Shown: positions 52,001-61,961, counted from the first letter of the stretch. The stretch is DNA of 64,000 nucleotides from Oscillospiraceae bacterium (GCA_028692035.1 JAQUYD010000009.1:1-64000); one strand, 5' to 3'. Numbers and translations: made by a program. Notes: a model not told the origin generated them from the letters alone.

Positions 52001-52757
52001 AATTTTCGTATGTCTCTTTGATGTACTCCGGCTGAATGTCTGCATCCTCGATGATGGTCCCAAAGGTGGTATGCCGGCAGTGATCCGACCAGTAGGTGTC
52101 GATCATGCGGATCTCGGTGATGGTGGGGCATCGTTTTTCCTCGCCTTTAAAATACTGCTGGCAGAACTTGATGTCGTCCAGATCCATCGCCAGGCCGTAC
52201 TGCTTGATGAAATCTGCCAAGCCCTTTTCGTCCAGGCCGTTAAATTCGTCCCGCGTTGCGACCGGCGCAGGCTTTTCATAGGACTGCTTGATCGTAGCCG
52301 GTTTTTCCATGGCCGCCTCCCGGGCTTCTACCGGGTTGATCAGCGTTTCCTTGATCTTCAGTTTCTCTTCGTCGGAGACGCTTCCCTTGATGTAGTACAC
52401 CCGTGCGGTTTTCACCACCGGTCGTTCTTTGCAGGTGGAAAGCTGGATGCACTGGGCGCAGGAATCGGCCCGCTGGTCGAACTGGCCCGGCAGGTATTCT
52501 ACCGCAAGCACCCACTCATCCGCCGCCGGCGCCGGGGCGGTTTCCTCGTAAACGTCGTCCACCTGCGGCTCGGACAGGATGGTTTTTTGGGCCATGCGGT
52601 AATCCGCTTCGTCGATGTTCTCAATGTCGTAACGGTTGAGCACCCGCACGCCGGTAATTTCTCCGGCCCGCAGGGCGGTCTTTAAATCGCCCAGCACCCC
52701 TGCCGCTTCTACCGCAAAGGGCGGTTTCTTCTCTACAAAACAACGATAAACTGCCAT
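49029..52757 (-). CDS. purL: Phosphoribosylformylglycinamidine synthase, one-chain form
   Basis: 1242 residues from ATG 52757 (GGAGAGAG upstream; the frame to 52808 is not needed). Large clostridial PurL with N-terminal PurS-like domain, two AIRS-like ATPase halves (MFKNETHNHPTEIEPFGGAAT; GGKDSMSGTFEDIDVPPTLVSFAVS) and a C-terminal glutaminase: LMCGICNGFQ (Cys nucleophile) and SHGEGRFVADE (His/Glu). Converts FGAR to FGAM using glutamine and ATP. Last gene of the purine operon. Confidence 0.97.
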   Translation of the reverse strand: MAVYRCFVEKKPPFAVEAAGVLGDLKTALRAGEITGVRVLNRYDIENIDEADYRMAQKTILSEPQVDDVYEETAPAPAADEWVLAVEYLPGQFDQRADSCAQCIQLSTCKERPVVKTARVYYIKGSVSDEEKLKIKETLINPVEAREAAMEKPATIKQSYEKPAPVATRDEFNGLDEKGLADFIKQYGLAMDLDDIKFCQQYFKGEEKRCPTITEIRMIDTYWSDHCRHTTFGTIIEDADIQPEYIKETYENYLELRKTLYAGRTDKPVTLMDLATIGTKVLKAAGKMHDLDESEEINACSVKIKVDVDGEEQDWLLMFKNETHNHPTEIEPFGGAATCLGGAIRDPLSGRSYVYQAMRVTGAADPLLPVDQTLKGKLPQRKIVTTAAAGYSSYGNQIGLATGHVTEIYHPGYVAKRMEIGAVVGAAPEKNVIRKRPQPSDIIILLGGRTGRDGCGGATGSSKSHTLESLETCGAEVQKGNAPEERKLQRLFRNPEATRLIKRCNDFGAGGVSVAIGELADGLHIDLSKVPKKYEGLDGTELAISESQERMAVVVAKEDVERFQKLASTENLESTVVAEVTETPRLVMELDGRVIVDLSRAFLNSNGAKKFTAVSVSEPAAEAATLEYLDFKSRMKKMAANLNICSQKGLVERFDSTIGAGTVLMPFGGKWQLTPAQAMAAKIPVLGGETTTCSLMGWGFDPNLSSRSPYHGAMMAVIESVAKVVAAGGSTKNCWLTFQEYFERTQNDPKRWGKPFAALLGALKAQLELEIGSIGGKDSMSGTFEDIDVPPTLVSFAVSTAKADRVVSTEFKGEGHPVYLMKPFYYPNGLPDFGSVKAVFEQMENLTAKGRVLSCWTLGAGGAAEGLMKMMLGNHIGFELDGSFNENELFDQCYGAFLCELDGPVELPGSAILVGRTAKGYSLKTASATVEMDKLQKVYEDKLQPVFPYLGKEDDKAVQTFSYACVSPAKATVKVAKPHVLIPVFPGTNCEYDTARAFARAGAEPEIFVVRNLTPKDIEESVEAFQKAIAKSQIIAIPGGFSGGDEPEGSGKFITAFFRNPQIKEQVHQLLKNRDGLMCGICNGFQALIKLGLVPFGEIIDTDSSCPTLTFNTIGRHQSMLVRTRVASNKSPWLMHSHVGDIHTVAISHGEGRFVADESLVQKLAANGQIATQYVDLAGVPTSNIRFNPNNSVQAIEGITSPDGRIYGKMGHSERYGDNLYQNVPDKTLQDLIFRGAIDYFK

Positions 52758-52767
52758 ATTCTCTCTC

Positions 52768-54030
52768 CTATTTTTTTCCGATATCCCTACGGTAATGGAC
52801 TTTTTCAAAGGTGATTTTTTCAGCCGCGCTATACGCCTTGTCCAGCGCTTCCGGCAGATCTTTTCCCAAGCCGGTAATGCCCAGCACCCGTCCGCCCGCC
52901 GTCAAAAAGACGCCGTTCTGCCGCTTGGTGCCCGCATGATATACAATTACGCCGGGGCAGTCGTCCTGTTGATCCAAACCGGAAATGGGAAAGCCGGTCT
53001 CGTATTTTTTCGGATAGCCGCCGCTGGCCAGCACCACGCAGGCCGCCGCGCCGTCAGACCACTGGATGTCCAGCTCTCCCAAGCGCTCATCCCGCACCGC
53101 TCGCATGATGGTAAACAGGTCGGTTTTTAACAGGGGCAGCACCACTTGGGTTTCAGGGTCGCCGAACCGGCAGTTGTACTCGATAACCTTCGGCCCCTGT
53201 TCGGTCAAAATCAAGCCAAAGTATAAGCAGCCTTTAAAGGGGCACCCCTCTTTTTTCATCGCCTCGACCGTGGGCAGAAAGATCTCCTCCATACAGCGTT
53301 TTGCAAGCTCGGGGGTATAATAAGGGCTGGGCGCAATGGTGCCCATTCCGCCAGTGTTGGGGCCCTCGTCGTTGTCGTAGGCCCGCTTGTGATCCATGGA
53401 GGACACCATCGGTGCCACCGTATGGGAATCGGTAAAGGCCAGCACCGACACTTCTTTGCCGGTCAAAAACTCCTCCACCACTACCTGGTTGCCGCTTTTG
53501 CCAAAGATCCTATCCTCCATAATGGAATGGACCGCTTCTCTGGCTTCCTCCAGATTCTGGGCGATGACCACGCCCTTGCCCAGGGCCAGCCCGTCGGCCT
53601 TGATAACCGCCGGGAACTGGTTTTCCCTCTCAATATAATTGACCACTTCGCCCGGATCCTGAAACACCTCGTATTTCGCAGTGGGAATGCCATATTTTTT
53701 CATCAGGCTTTTAGCAAAAACCTTGCTTCCTTCGATCTGGGCCGCCGCTTTGCTGGGGCCGAAAGCGGGGATCCCCGCCGCCTCCATCGCGTCAGCCATA
53801 CCTAGCACCAGCGGATCGTCCGGGGTGACCACTGCAAAATCGATGCCTTCCTTTTTGGCAAACGCAACCATGCCCTCCAAGTCAGTGGCTTTCACATCCA
53901 CTTGCGTGGCCTGCACGCTGATTCCGCCGTTGCCCGGCGCGCAGTAGATCTTCTCGACCTCTTTGCTTTCCGCCAGCTTTTGGATCACTGCGTGCTCCCG
54001 GCCGCCGGAACCGATTACCAAAACTTTCAT
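52768..54030 (-). CDS. purD: Phosphoribosylamine-glycine ligase
   Basis: 420 residues. N-terminal KVLVIGSGGREHAVIQKLAES and ATP-grasp domain AVIKADGLALGKGVVIAQNLEEA, then YNCRFGDPETQVVLPLL, all canonical. Makes glycinamide ribonucleotide. GGAGGAGAC precedes ATG 54030. Ten bases separate it from purL. Confidence 0.97.
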   Translation of the reverse strand: MKVLVIGSGGREHAVIQKLAESKEVEKIYCAPGNGGISVQATQVDVKATDLEGMVAFAKKEGIDFAVVTPDDPLVLGMADAMEAAGIPAFGPSKAAAQIEGSKVFAKSLMKKYGIPTAKYEVFQDPGEVVNYIERENQFPAVIKADGLALGKGVVIAQNLEEAREAVHSIMEDRIFGKSGNQVVVEEFLTGKEVSVLAFTDSHTVAPMVSSMDHKRAYDNDEGPNTGGMGTIAPSPYYTPELAKRCMEEIFLPTVEAMKKEGCPFKGCLYFGLILTEQGPKVIEYNCRFGDPETQVVLPLLKTDLFTIMRAVRDERLGELDIQWSDGAAACVVLASGGYPKKYETGFPISGLDQQDDCPGVIVYHAGTKRQNGVFLTAGGRVLGITGLGKDLPEALDKAYSAAEKITFEKVHYRRDIGKK

Positions 54031-54048
54031 GCTGTCTCCTCCCGCCGA

Positions 54049-55224
54049 TTAATGGTGGAACAACCGGATGCCGGTGAACGCCATGACAATGCCATATTTG
54101 TTACAGGTATCGATGACATTGTCATCCCGGATGGACCCGCCGGGCTGGGCGATATAGGCCACGCCGCTTTTATGGGCCCGCTCAATGTTGTCTCCGAAGG
54201 GAAAGAACGCGTCGGATCCCAAGGATACGCCGGTCATGGTGTCCAGCCATGCCCGCTTTTCCTCCCGGGTCAGCGGCACAGGCTTTTCGGTAAAGAACTG
54301 CTCCCACGCCCCGTCAGCCAACACGTCCATATAATCGTCCGAAAGATACACATCAATGGTGTTGTCCCGGTCAGCCCGGCGGATTTTTTCTTTAAAGGGT
54401 AGCTCCAGCGCCTTTTTGTGCTGGCGCAGATACCACACGTCCGCCTTGTTGCCCGCCAAACGGGTGCAGTGGATACGGGACTGCTGCCCTGCGCCTACAC
54501 CGATGACCTGGCCGCCCTTGGCGTAGCAAACCGAGTTGGACTGGGTATACTTAAGGGTAATCAAGGAAATGACCAGATCGATTTTCGCCTCTTTTGGCAG
54601 GTCTTTCTTCTCTGTCACGATATTTTGGAGCATTTCGCCGTCGATTTTCAGAGCGTTGCGGCCCTGCTCAAAGGTCACGCCGTAAACCTGCTTGTGCTCC
54701 ACCGGGGCGGGCACATAGTTGGGGTCGATCTGAATGATATTATAGGTGCCTTTGCGCTTGGATTTCAGGATCTCCAGAGCCTCGTCGGTATAGCCGGGGG
54801 CAATTACGCCGTCGGACACTTCTTTATGGATTAGATTCGCGGTGTCGGCGTCGCAGACGTCGGATAAGGCGATAAAATCGCCGTAAGAGCTCATGCGGTC
54901 AGCCCCCCGTGCCCGGGCGTAAGCGCAAGCCAACGCCGAAAGCGGCTGGTCGCCGGTGAAGTAGATTTTGCGCAGTACATCGGTCAATGGCAATCCCACC
55001 GCCGCGCCTGCGGGGCTGACATGCTTAAAGGACGCTGCCGCCGGAAGGCCGGTGGCTTCCTTCAATTCCTTGACCAGCTGCCAGCTGTTCAGCGCATCCA
55101 GAAAGTTGATATATCCCGGCTTGCCGTTGAGCACCTCGATGGGCAATTCCCCTTCGGTCATGAAAATGCGGGAGGGTTTCTGATTGGGGTTGCAGCCGTA
55201 CTTCAGTTCCAATTCTTTCGCCAT
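54049..55224 (-). CDS. purH: AICAR transformylase, stand-alone PurH C-domain
   Basis: 391 residues, only the AICAR-formyltransferase part: LKYGCNPNQKPSRIF at the start, SFKHVSPAGAAVGLPL (substrate Lys-His), VGAGQQSRIHCTRLAG, SLGSDAFFPFGDNIERA and AQPGGSIRDDNVI. The usual N-terminal IMP-cyclohydrolase domain (about 190 residues) is absent; instead the adjacent gene at 55237-55944 is a separate cyclohydrolase. Family annotation PurH-like/AICARFT. GGAGGCAG precedes ATG 55224. Confidence 0.93.
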   Translation of the reverse strand: MAKELELKYGCNPNQKPSRIFMTEGELPIEVLNGKPGYINFLDALNSWQLVKELKEATGLPAAASFKHVSPAGAAVGLPLTDVLRKIYFTGDQPLSALACAYARARGADRMSSYGDFIALSDVCDADTANLIHKEVSDGVIAPGYTDEALEILKSKRKGTYNIIQIDPNYVPAPVEHKQVYGVTFEQGRNALKIDGEMLQNIVTEKKDLPKEAKIDLVISLITLKYTQSNSVCYAKGGQVIGVGAGQQSRIHCTRLAGNKADVWYLRQHKKALELPFKEKIRRADRDNTIDVYLSDDYMDVLADGAWEQFFTEKPVPLTREEKRAWLDTMTGVSLGSDAFFPFGDNIERAHKSGVAYIAQPGGSIRDDNVIDTCNKYGIVMAFTGIRLFHH

Positions 55225-55236
55225 GGTTCTGCCTCC

Positions 55237-55944
55237 TTACTTATTCTTGTTGTAAATCCCGGTTTCGGTTTTGCCTGTCGCCAGATCGATGGCCCGCACA
55301 AAAAGCGAGACCTTATTTTCTTTGTTAAGCGCGTCCCACAACTTTTCGCCAAACGCGTCAAACCCGTCGGCCATCTCCACCAATACCGGCTCCCCCTCGA
55401 AGGAGGGAATGGGATTTCCGTTTTCCCGGTAGGTATGGATCACATGACCCTGCCCGGGCAGCGCGTCGGTATAGTCAAAGAAAAAGCGGTGCACTGCATT
55501 TGGATTCCCCCCAGCGCTTTTCAAAATGGAAAGCTGGTAACCTGCGCCGCAGACCGTGCCGGAAATGCGGGGGGTAAAATTGGGGCCGTCCGGTTCAAAA
55601 GTCCGGGTTCGCAGGGCATCCTCAAAACTCATGCCCTTTGCCATAAAATCGTAGATGGTATCGGTCTGGTCGCCGTTGGTCACAATGGTGCTTTTGCCCA
55701 GCACCCGTACCGGCGAATAGATGATCAGCGACGGATCGGACAGCTTGGCCGGATCAAACGCCTCGGTCCGGATCCCTTCTCCTGCGGTGACAAACACGCG
55801 GTTGCGACTGTTTTCGCTGCGGCCCATAATAAAGTACCCGATCAGCATCTTGCGCCCGTCTATAGACCGTCCTAGCACAATCCCTCGCCCAGGATACTCG
55901 TTGCTGGAAAGATACCCATATAAATTGACAGCTTTCATCCCCAT
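55237..55944 (-). CDS. IMP cyclohydrolase, PurO-type
   Basis: 235 residues from ATG 55944 (AAAGGGG upstream; ATG 55938 is possible). NLYGYLSSNEYPGRGIVLGRSIDG, YFIMGRSENSRNRVF and the later TPRISGTVCG are characteristic of the archaeal-type IMP cyclohydrolase family (PF07826), which closes FAICAR to IMP. It replaces the N-domain missing from the neighbouring transformylase, so together they complete purine step 9-10. Confidence 0.85.
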   Translation of the reverse strand: MGMKAVNLYGYLSSNEYPGRGIVLGRSIDGRKMLIGYFIMGRSENSRNRVFVTAGEGIRTEAFDPAKLSDPSLIIYSPVRVLGKSTIVTNGDQTDTIYDFMAKGMSFEDALRTRTFEPDGPNFTPRISGTVCGAGYQLSILKSAGGNPNAVHRFFFDYTDALPGQGHVIHTYRENGNPIPSFEGEPVLVEMADGFDAFGEKLWDALNKENKVSLFVRAIDLATGKTETGIYNKNK

Positions 55945-55990
55945 CTTGCCCCTTTCAAAATACCCAGAATCATGATACAAATAGTATAAA

Positions 55991-56599
55991 TTATTCGTTT
56001 TTATCCCGTTCTAGCTGGCTGCACAACAGGGCTACCGCTTGGGGCAGCAGCTTCCATTCCGCCTGTTCCATAACCCGCCGCTGCAAAACTTCCGGCGTAT
56101 CACCAGGCAGCACCTCCACCGCCTTTTGCAGAAGGATGCGCCCGCCATCAGGGATTTCGTTGACCAAATGCACCGTAGCGCCAGTGACCTTTACCCCGTA
56201 ATCCAATGCCGCCTGGTGAACCCGCAGCCCATAGAACCCAGCGCCGCAGAAGGACGGGATCAATGACGGATGGATGTTTAAAATTCGCTCCGGGTACGCG
56301 TCGATGACCGGCTTACCCAAAATGCTCAAAAAGCCGGCCAGCACCACCAGCTCGATTCCCCGGTTTTGCAGCGCTTCTACCACCGCCCGGTCATAATCCG
56401 CCGGATCAGTAAAACTTTTCCGGCTCACCACCACCGCCTCGATGCCCGCGTTTTTTGCCCGTTCCAGGGCATAGGCTTTCTGGTTCGACGCCAGAACCAG
56501 CGCGATCTTCCCATCGGGAAACGCCCCGGCATTCTGCGCGTCAATCAGGGCCTGCAAATTGGTGCCGCCGCCGGAGACCAGTACCGCGATTTTTATCAT
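55991..56599 (-). CDS. purN: Phosphoribosylglycinamide formyltransferase 1
   Basis: 202 residues. IAVLVSGGGTNLQALIDA, RILNIHPSLIPSFCGAGFYG and GATVHLVNEIPDGGRILLQ include the catalytic Asn-His-Asp set (IHPS, with Asn before it). Uses 10-formyl-THF to make FGAR. Starts at ATG 56599, 12 bases after purM. Confidence 0.95.
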   Translation of the reverse strand: MIKIAVLVSGGGTNLQALIDAQNAGAFPDGKIALVLASNQKAYALERAKNAGIEAVVVSRKSFTDPADYDRAVVEALQNRGIELVVLAGFLSILGKPVIDAYPERILNIHPSLIPSFCGAGFYGLRVHQAALDYGVKVTGATVHLVNEIPDGGRILLQKAVEVLPGDTPEVLQRRVMEQAEWKLLPQAVALLCSQLERDKNE

Positions 56600-56611
56600 G
56601 CCCTTGCCCCC

Positions 56612-57649
56612 TTAACGAAAGGTTACGGTGTGTTCGCCTTTTTGGATTTCGCCGATGATCTTGGCTTTCTCCCCGCAGCCGGAAAGGATTTTCACCGCTT
56701 TGGCTGCATCCTCTTTTCTGACCACAACGCACATGCCGATCCCCATGTTGAAGGTGTTAAACATATCCCGCTCTGGAATCTTGCCCACCTCTTGGATCAG
56801 TTTGAAAATCGGTAGCACTTCTACCGCATCCCGGTCGATGACCGCCTGATACCCTTCGGGAATCGCCCGCGGAATGTTCTCATAAAAGCCGCCGCCGGTG
56901 ATGTGGGAGATGGACTTAATCTGTACCTGCTCCATCAGCGCCAAAATCGGTTTCACATAAATCCGGGTCGGGGTCAGCAAGGTCTCGCCCAAGGGCTTGC
57001 CCAGCCGGTCAGCATACCCGTTTAGGTCACTGTGTTCTACATCAAACACCTTGCGCACCAGGCTAAAGCCGTTGGAATGCACGCCGGAGGAGGCCAGGCC
57101 AATGATGGCGTCCCCCTCCCCGATGGTGTTCATATTCAAAATTTTGGATTTATCCACTGCGCCTACCGAAAAGCCCGCCAAGTCATATTCATCCTCCGGA
57201 TAGAAGCCTGGCATCTCGGCGGTCTCGCCGCCCACTAGGGCGCAACCCGCCTGCACACAGCCTTCGGCCACACCGGAAACGATCTGCGCCACCTTTTCCG
57301 GATAGTTTTTGCCCACCGCTATATAGTCCAAAAAAACCAGCGGCTTGGCGCCGGCGCACACGATGTCGTTGACGCACATGGCCACGCAGTCAATGCCCAC
57401 CGTGTCATGCTTATCCAAAAGAAAAGCCAATTTCAATTTGGTTCCCACGCCGTCGGTGCCGGAGACCAGAACCGGTTTTTCTATCCCGGTCAAATCCAGC
57501 TCAAACAGGCCGCCGAAGCCGCCGATACCGGAAATGCAGCCGGCAGTTTGGGTGCGGGCCACATGGGCCTTCATCAGTTCTACCGCCTTGTAACCGGCGG
57601 TGACATCCACGCCTGCAGCCTTGTAGCTGTCGCTAAAGCTCTTTTCCAT
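56612..57649 (-). CDS. purM: Phosphoribosylformylglycinamidine cyclo-ligase
   Basis: 345 residues from ATG 57649; an ATG at 57667 is also in frame but has no [49 protein letters not shown] and [17 protein letters not shown] are canonical. Converts FGAM to AIR. In the operon between purF and purN. Confidence 0.96.
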   Translation of the reverse strand: MEKSFSDSYKAAGVDVTAGYKAVELMKAHVARTQTAGCISGIGGFGGLFELDLTGIEKPVLVSGTDGVGTKLKLAFLLDKHDTVGIDCVAMCVNDIVCAGAKPLVFLDYIAVGKNYPEKVAQIVSGVAEGCVQAGCALVGGETAEMPGFYPEDEYDLAGFSVGAVDKSKILNMNTIGEGDAIIGLASSGVHSNGFSLVRKVFDVEHSDLNGYADRLGKPLGETLLTPTRIYVKPILALMEQVQIKSISHITGGGFYENIPRAIPEGYQAVIDRDAVEVLPIFKLIQEVGKIPERDMFNTFNMGIGMCVVVRKEDAAKAVKILSGCGEKAKIIGEIQKGEHTVTFR

Positions 57650-57702
57650 AAAATCACTGCGCTCCATTTCTGATTGCGCCGCGGCAAAACGCGGCAGCGT
57701 AT

Positions 57703-59127
57703 TTATTTTTTGATCTTTTCTTCAAATTTCGATTTATCCATTTCCTTTGGGGTTGCGGCAGGATATTCCCCGGTAAAACAGCCGGAGCAGAATTCGCAGT
57801 TTGCTCCCTCGGCAATATGCTGCACCCCGTCCACGCTCAAATACCCCAGGGAATCGGCGCCGATGACTCGGCAGATTTCCTGCTCGCTCATCTGGCAGGC
57901 GATGAGGTTCTCTTTGGAGTCAATATCGGTGCCGTAATAGCAAGGACTGATAAACGGCGGCGCTGACACCCGCACATGCACCGCTGTGGCTCCCGCCTCC
58001 CGCAACAGTGTAACGATCCGGGCGCTGGTGGTGCCCCGGACGATGGAATCGTCCACCATAATGACCCGTTTGCCCCGAACCACCGACGCCAAAGCGTTGA
58101 GCTTGATCCGCACCGAATTTTCCCGCTGTCCCTGCTCCGGCTGGATAAAGGTCCTGGCAATGTAGCGGTTTTTTACAAAGCCCATACCATAGGGAATACC
58201 CGATTCCTGCGCATATCCCAACGCCGCGTCCAACCCGGAGTCAGGTACGCCGATGACCACGTCCGCCTCTACCGGATGCTCCTTCGCCAAAAAGCGCCCG
58301 GCCTTTCTGCGCGCCTCATGGACTGGCATCCCCTCGATTATCGAATCCGGACGGGCAAAGTAAACGAATTCAAACACGCAGGTGTGGGCCTTGCCCTGGC
58401 AGTGGGTCCGGATGCTGCGCATCCCATTTTCGTCCACCACGACGATTTCCCCCGCCTCAATGTCCCGGACAAAGGCCGCGCCAATGCTGTCCAGCGCGCA
58501 GGTCTCGGAGGCGAAAACAATCTGCCCCTCTGGCAGGCGGCCCATGCACAGCGGTCGAAAACCGGTGGCGTCCCGGGCGGCGATCAGTTTTTGCGGGGAC
58601 ATGATCACCAGGCTGTACGCGCCCTCCAACTGGAACATGGCCTGTTCTACTGCCTTTTCAATGGACGGCGTATTCAACCGTTCCCTGGTTATAATATAAG
58701 AGATAACCTCCGAATCATTGGTCGTGTGAAAGATGGCGCCGGACAATTCCAACTGGCGCCGCAGCTCTGCCGCGTTGGTCAAATTCCCGTTGTGGGCCAA
58801 CGCCAGCTGCCCTTTCACGTGGCGGACAACCAGCGGCTGGGCATTTGCCCTGCTCACCGCGCCCGTGGTGGAATACCGGGTATGGCCCACCGCGATCTGC
58901 CCGCGGCCCAACGCCGCCAAATGCTCCTTGGTAAACACGTCCCGCACCAGCCCCAGATCCTTGTGAACCGTAATGACCCCGCCGTCGTTGACTGCGATAC
59001 CGCAGCTTTCCTGCCCGCGGTGCTGCAGTGCATACAGCGCATAATAGGCGACGGCCGCTACATCGCTTTTGCCTTCCCTGTCATAAACACCAAAAACACC
59101 GCATTCTTCATGCATCTCATCTTTCAT
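57703..59127 (-). CDS. purF: Amidophosphoribosyltransferase
   Basis: 474 residues from ATG 59127 (AGGAG nine bases upstream). The N-terminal MKDEMHEEC shows a short propeptide; the exposed Cys is the Ntn glutaminase nucleophile. HTRYSTTG, and the PRPP-binding [14 protein letters not shown] are present. C-terminal Cys pairs ([10 protein letters not shown]) fit the iron-sulfur type PurF of B. subtilis. First committed step of purine synthesis. Confidence 0.97.
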   Translation of the reverse strand: MKDEMHEECGVFGVYDREGKSDVAAVAYYALYALQHRGQESCGIAVNDGGVITVHKDLGLVRDVFTKEHLAALGRGQIAVGHTRYSTTGAVSRANAQPLVVRHVKGQLALAHNGNLTNAAELRRQLELSGAIFHTTNDSEVISYIITRERLNTPSIEKAVEQAMFQLEGAYSLVIMSPQKLIAARDATGFRPLCMGRLPEGQIVFASETCALDSIGAAFVRDIEAGEIVVVDENGMRSIRTHCQGKAHTCVFEFVYFARPDSIIEGMPVHEARRKAGRFLAKEHPVEADVVIGVPDSGLDAALGYAQESGIPYGMGFVKNRYIARTFIQPEQGQRENSVRIKLNALASVVRGKRVIMVDDSIVRGTTSARIVTLLREAGATAVHVRVSAPPFISPCYYGTDIDSKENLIACQMSEQEICRVIGADSLGYLSVDGVQHIAEGANCEFCSGCFTGEYPAATPKEMDKSKFEEKIKK

Positions 59128-59199
59128 ACTTCTTTTCTCCTGAACCATGAGCAGGGCCGGCGTTGCCCGGCCCTGCCAATCTGGTATTTCCTTTGCGGA

Positions 59200-59910
59200 T
59201 TATTCGCCCAGCAGCCGTTTCATGATCTCATGGTATGCGCCTTCCACGTTGCCCAAATCCCGGCGGAAGCGGTCCTTGTCCAGCTTTTCGCCGGTTACGC
59301 TGTCCCAGAAGCGGCAGGTATCCGGAGAGATCTCGTCCGCCAAAATGATCGTGCCGTCGGGGGTTTTGCCGAATTCGATTTTGTAGTCGATCAGCTCAAT
59401 ATTCAGATCCTTCAAATAATCGCTGAGCAGCTGATTGATTTTAAAGGAGTACGCTGCAATCAAATCCAGCTCCTCTTTGGTCGCAATGCCCATGGCATAG
59501 ATGTGATAATCGTTGACCAGCGGATCGCCCAACTCATCCGATTTATAGCAGTATTCCAGCACCGTATGCTGCAATTTGGTCCCCTCTTCCAATCCCAGCC
59601 GTTTGGCTAGGGATCCGGCAGCGATGTTGCGGACAATCACTTCCAGCGGGATGATGGTGACCTTCTTCACAACGGTCTCCCGGTCGGAGATCTCCTCCAC
59701 CAAATGGGTCGGGATCCCGTTTTTCTCCAGCATTTTCATCAGATGGTTAGACACGCGGTTGTTGATAATCCCCTTGCCCTCGATGGTTCCTTTTTTCAGT
59801 CCGTTAAAAGCGGTGGCGTCATCTTTATAATCTACGATGTACAGGTTGGGATCGTCGGTCTTAAACACTTTTTTCGCTTTGCCTTCGTACAGCTGTTCGA
59901 GCTTTTTCAT
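59200..59910 (-). CDS. purC: Phosphoribosylaminoimidazole-succinocarboxamide synthase
   Basis: 236 residues from ATG 59910 (GGAGGAGAT upstream). [31 protein letters not shown] and [24 protein letters not shown] are canonical SAICAR synthase motifs. Longer upstream frames lie in purE and are rejected. Second gene of the operon. Confidence 0.97.
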   Translation of the reverse strand: MKKLEQLYEGKAKKVFKTDDPNLYIVDYKDDATAFNGLKKGTIEGKGIINNRVSNHLMKMLEKNGIPTHLVEEISDRETVVKKVTIIPLEVIVRNIAAGSLAKRLGLEEGTKLQHTVLEYCYKSDELGDPLVNDYHIYAMGIATKEELDLIAAYSFKINQLLSDYLKDLNIELIDYKIEFGKTPDGTIILADEISPDTCRFWDSVTGEKLDKDRFRRDLGNVEGAYHEIMKRLLGE

Positions 59911-59968
59911 AGGTGATCTCCTCCATATTGCAATTGATTGTGACTGCCTTTCGGCATCTTCATCCTTT

Positions 59969-60466
59969 TTATAAAGCCGCAACCTCAGCCTGGAGCTTTT
60001 GGTCTTTCTCCAGCACCTGGGCCGCCATGGCCTTTTTGTCCGCCTCCAGCTTGTCCGCCAGCGCCGGCTCAGAAACCGCCAAAATCTGCGCGGCCAACAG
60101 CGCCGCATTGTCCGCCCCATCGATGGCGACGGTGGCCACCGGCACCCCCTTAGGCATTTGGACCGTGGCCAACAGCGCGTCCATGCCATCCAGCACCGAA
60201 GCCTTCATCGGCACCCCGATAACCGGCAGGGTGGTGTGCCCGGCCAAAACGCCGGCCAGATGGGCCGCTTTTCCGGCCGCTGCGATAATCACGCCAAACC
60301 CATTCGCCCTGGCCGAAGCGGCAAATTCACCTGCTTCTTTCGGCGTGCGGTGCGCCGAAAAGACATGCGCCTCTACCGGGATCCCCATTTCTTTGAGTGA
60401 TTTGACCGCGTTTTTCATCACCGGGAAATCGCTGTCGCTGCCCATGATCACTGCGACCTTTTTCAT
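59969..60466 (-). CDS. purE: 5-(carboxyamino)imidazole ribonucleotide mutase
   Basis: 165 residues from ATG 60466 (GGAAGGATC upstream). [33 protein letters not shown] and [22 protein letters not shown] give the CAIR-binding loop, the His-Arg pair and GxP motif. First gene of the purine operon. No purK was seen in the window, so it may act as class II (direct carboxylation) or use a distant PurK. Behind a terminator at 60485-60521. Confidence 0.95.
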   Translation of the reverse strand: MKKVAVIMGSDSDFPVMKNAVKSLKEMGIPVEAHVFSAHRTPKEAGEFAASARANGFGVIIAAAGKAAHLAGVLAGHTTLPVIGVPMKASVLDGMDALLATVQMPKGVPVATVAIDGADNAALLAAQILAVSEPALADKLEADKKAMAAQVLEKDQKLQAEVAAL

Positions 60467-60484
60467 CTGATCCTTCCTTTCTAT

Positions 60485-60521
60485 GAAAAAAGAAAACAGC
60501 CCATGGACCTGCCACGGGCTG
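60485..60521 (-). terminator. Attenuator terminator before purE
   Basis: Leftward: CAGCCCGTGG / CCATGGGCTG (one G-U pair) with a 5-base loop and the tail TTTTCTTTTTT, ending about 20 bases before purE ATG. A terminator placed between the operon promoter and its first gene must be conditional. Confidence 0.8.
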
Positions 60522-60526
60522 CACCT

Positions 60527-60745
60527 ATTTTGTTTTAGAAGATACACTACTCCCACAGGAAAGGCCCGTCAGGTTACACGTGCCCCCAAAAAACTGGAAA
60601 AATGCGAAAATACAACCGGAACCGGCCTGTTCTTTTCTCATCGGCAGTGCAGCTGCGCCCATCGCCATAGCCTAGTATCCTCCTTGCCCTTTTCATCAGC
60701 CCGCTCAACCATATGCGTTTTTCAGCCAATAAAGACTATGTACCC
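60527..60745 (-). promoter_or_regulatory. Structured leader RNA of the purine operon
   Basis: About 210 bases without a gene between a TATACT -10 (60748-60753 leftward) and the terminator. A possible P1 stem is GAGGATAC (60675-60682) with GTATCTTC (60538-60545). CGGGCTG (60697-60703) is complementary to CAGCCCG in the terminator's 5' arm (60515-60521), giving an antiterminator alternative. The consensus bases of the guanine riboswitch were not found. Riboswitch or another structured RNA. Confidence 0.55.
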
Positions 60746-60866
60746 ATAGTATACGAAAATCAAGGAAAAGTAAAGTCCATCTAAAAAAATCGTCGAAGAA
60801 TGCAACTTTCCAAATCGCTTGCAGGGGCGGTTTGTGTACTCTGTCCCGCTCCCGCGTGAACCGCCC

Positions 60867-61892
60867 TTATGCCAAAAGCTGCGCCAGCGCGTCCACCGTC
60901 TGGTCTATCTCTTTTTTACCCATCCAATAATGGGTCACAAACCGGTATTTGCCATCCTCAATGCCGTTGACCAAAATCCCCTTTTCCTTCATGGCTGCCG
61001 GGAATGTTTCATGGTCAAAGCCCCCCTTGTCGATGGTAAAAAAGATCATACTGATCTGCACCGCGTCCCTATCCACGGTGATTCCAGGCAACGCCGCCAG
61101 CTTTTGGGCAAAGTACCGGGCGTTTTCGTGGTCCTCCGTCACCCGCTTGGCCATTTTTTCAATGGCGATGATCCCTGCCGCGGCCAAAATACCGCATTGC
61201 CGCATCCCGCCGCCGAGGATTTTGCGGTTTTTCCGCGCCCGGGCGATAAACTCCTCGCTGCCGCAGACCATGGAACCCACCGGCGCGCACAGCCCTTTGG
61301 ACAGGCAGAACATCACGCTGTCGCCGTATTGGGCGATCTCTTTTGCTTCCACGCCTAAAGCGGCCGCGGCGTTGAAAATTCTGGCGCCGTCCAAATGGAC
61401 CGGCAGCCCGTGCCGGTGGGCGGTTTCGTACACTTCTTTCATCTTCTCCAGCGGCATCACTGTCCCGTTGGACAGGGCGTTTTCCATCTCCACCAACCCG
61501 GTGTGGGGCATATGGATATCCTCCGGGCGGATGGCGCGCTCCACCGTTTCGGCCGTCAGCTGGTCGTCTTCTGTTTTGATGGTCCGCAGGCACACGCCCG
61601 ACAGCACCGCCGTGGCGCCTACCTCGTGCAGGACGATGTGGGCGTTTTCGCTGCAAATCACCTCATCGCCCCGGCGGGTGTGGGTCATAATCGAAACCTG
61701 ATTGCCCATGGTGCCCGACGGCACGAACATCGCCGCCTGCTTACCCATGGTTTTCGCCGCCAGCGCTTCCAGCTCCCGCACCGTGGGATCGTCTCCGTAC
61801 ACATCGTCGCCCACCGGCGCCGCGGCCATGGCAGCGCGCATCTCATCTGTGGGCTGGGTCACCGTATCGCTTCGCAGATCTATCCATTGCAT
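60867..61892 (-). CDS. ltaE: Low-specificity L-threonine aldolase
   Basis: 341 residues. [46 protein letters not shown] and the PLP Lys in [16 protein letters not shown] are canonical. Cleaves L-threonine to glycine and acetaldehyde. GGAGGAATAGCC precedes ATG 61892. It stands alone and faces away from the flippase gene. Confidence 0.95.
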   Translation of the reverse strand: MQWIDLRSDTVTQPTDEMRAAMAAAPVGDDVYGDDPTVRELEALAAKTMGKQAAMFVPSGTMGNQVSIMTHTRRGDEVICSENAHIVLHEVGATAVLSGVCLRTIKTEDDQLTAETVERAIRPEDIHMPHTGLVEMENALSNGTVMPLEKMKEVYETAHRHGLPVHLDGARIFNAAAALGVEAKEIAQYGDSVMFCLSKGLCAPVGSMVCGSEEFIARARKNRKILGGGMRQCGILAAAGIIAIEKMAKRVTEDHENARYFAQKLAALPGITVDRDAVQISMIFFTIDKGGFDHETFPAAMKEKGILVNGIEDGKYRFVTHYWMGKKEIDQTVDALAQLLA

Positions 61893-61961
61893 GGCTATTC
61901 CTCCATCTGACTGCTTTTCTTTTTATTTTATCCTGCCAGAGAGATGTGGTCAACCGGCTCC

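Noticed and set aside
57976..59610. A 544-codon plus-strand frame opposite purF and purC
   Set aside because: It is the antisense shadow of well-conserved enzymes in GC-rich codons; no RBS, no recognisable family.
60527..60745. Guanine-type purine riboswitch before purE
   Set aside because: The conserved loop and junction bases of the xpt class are not present.
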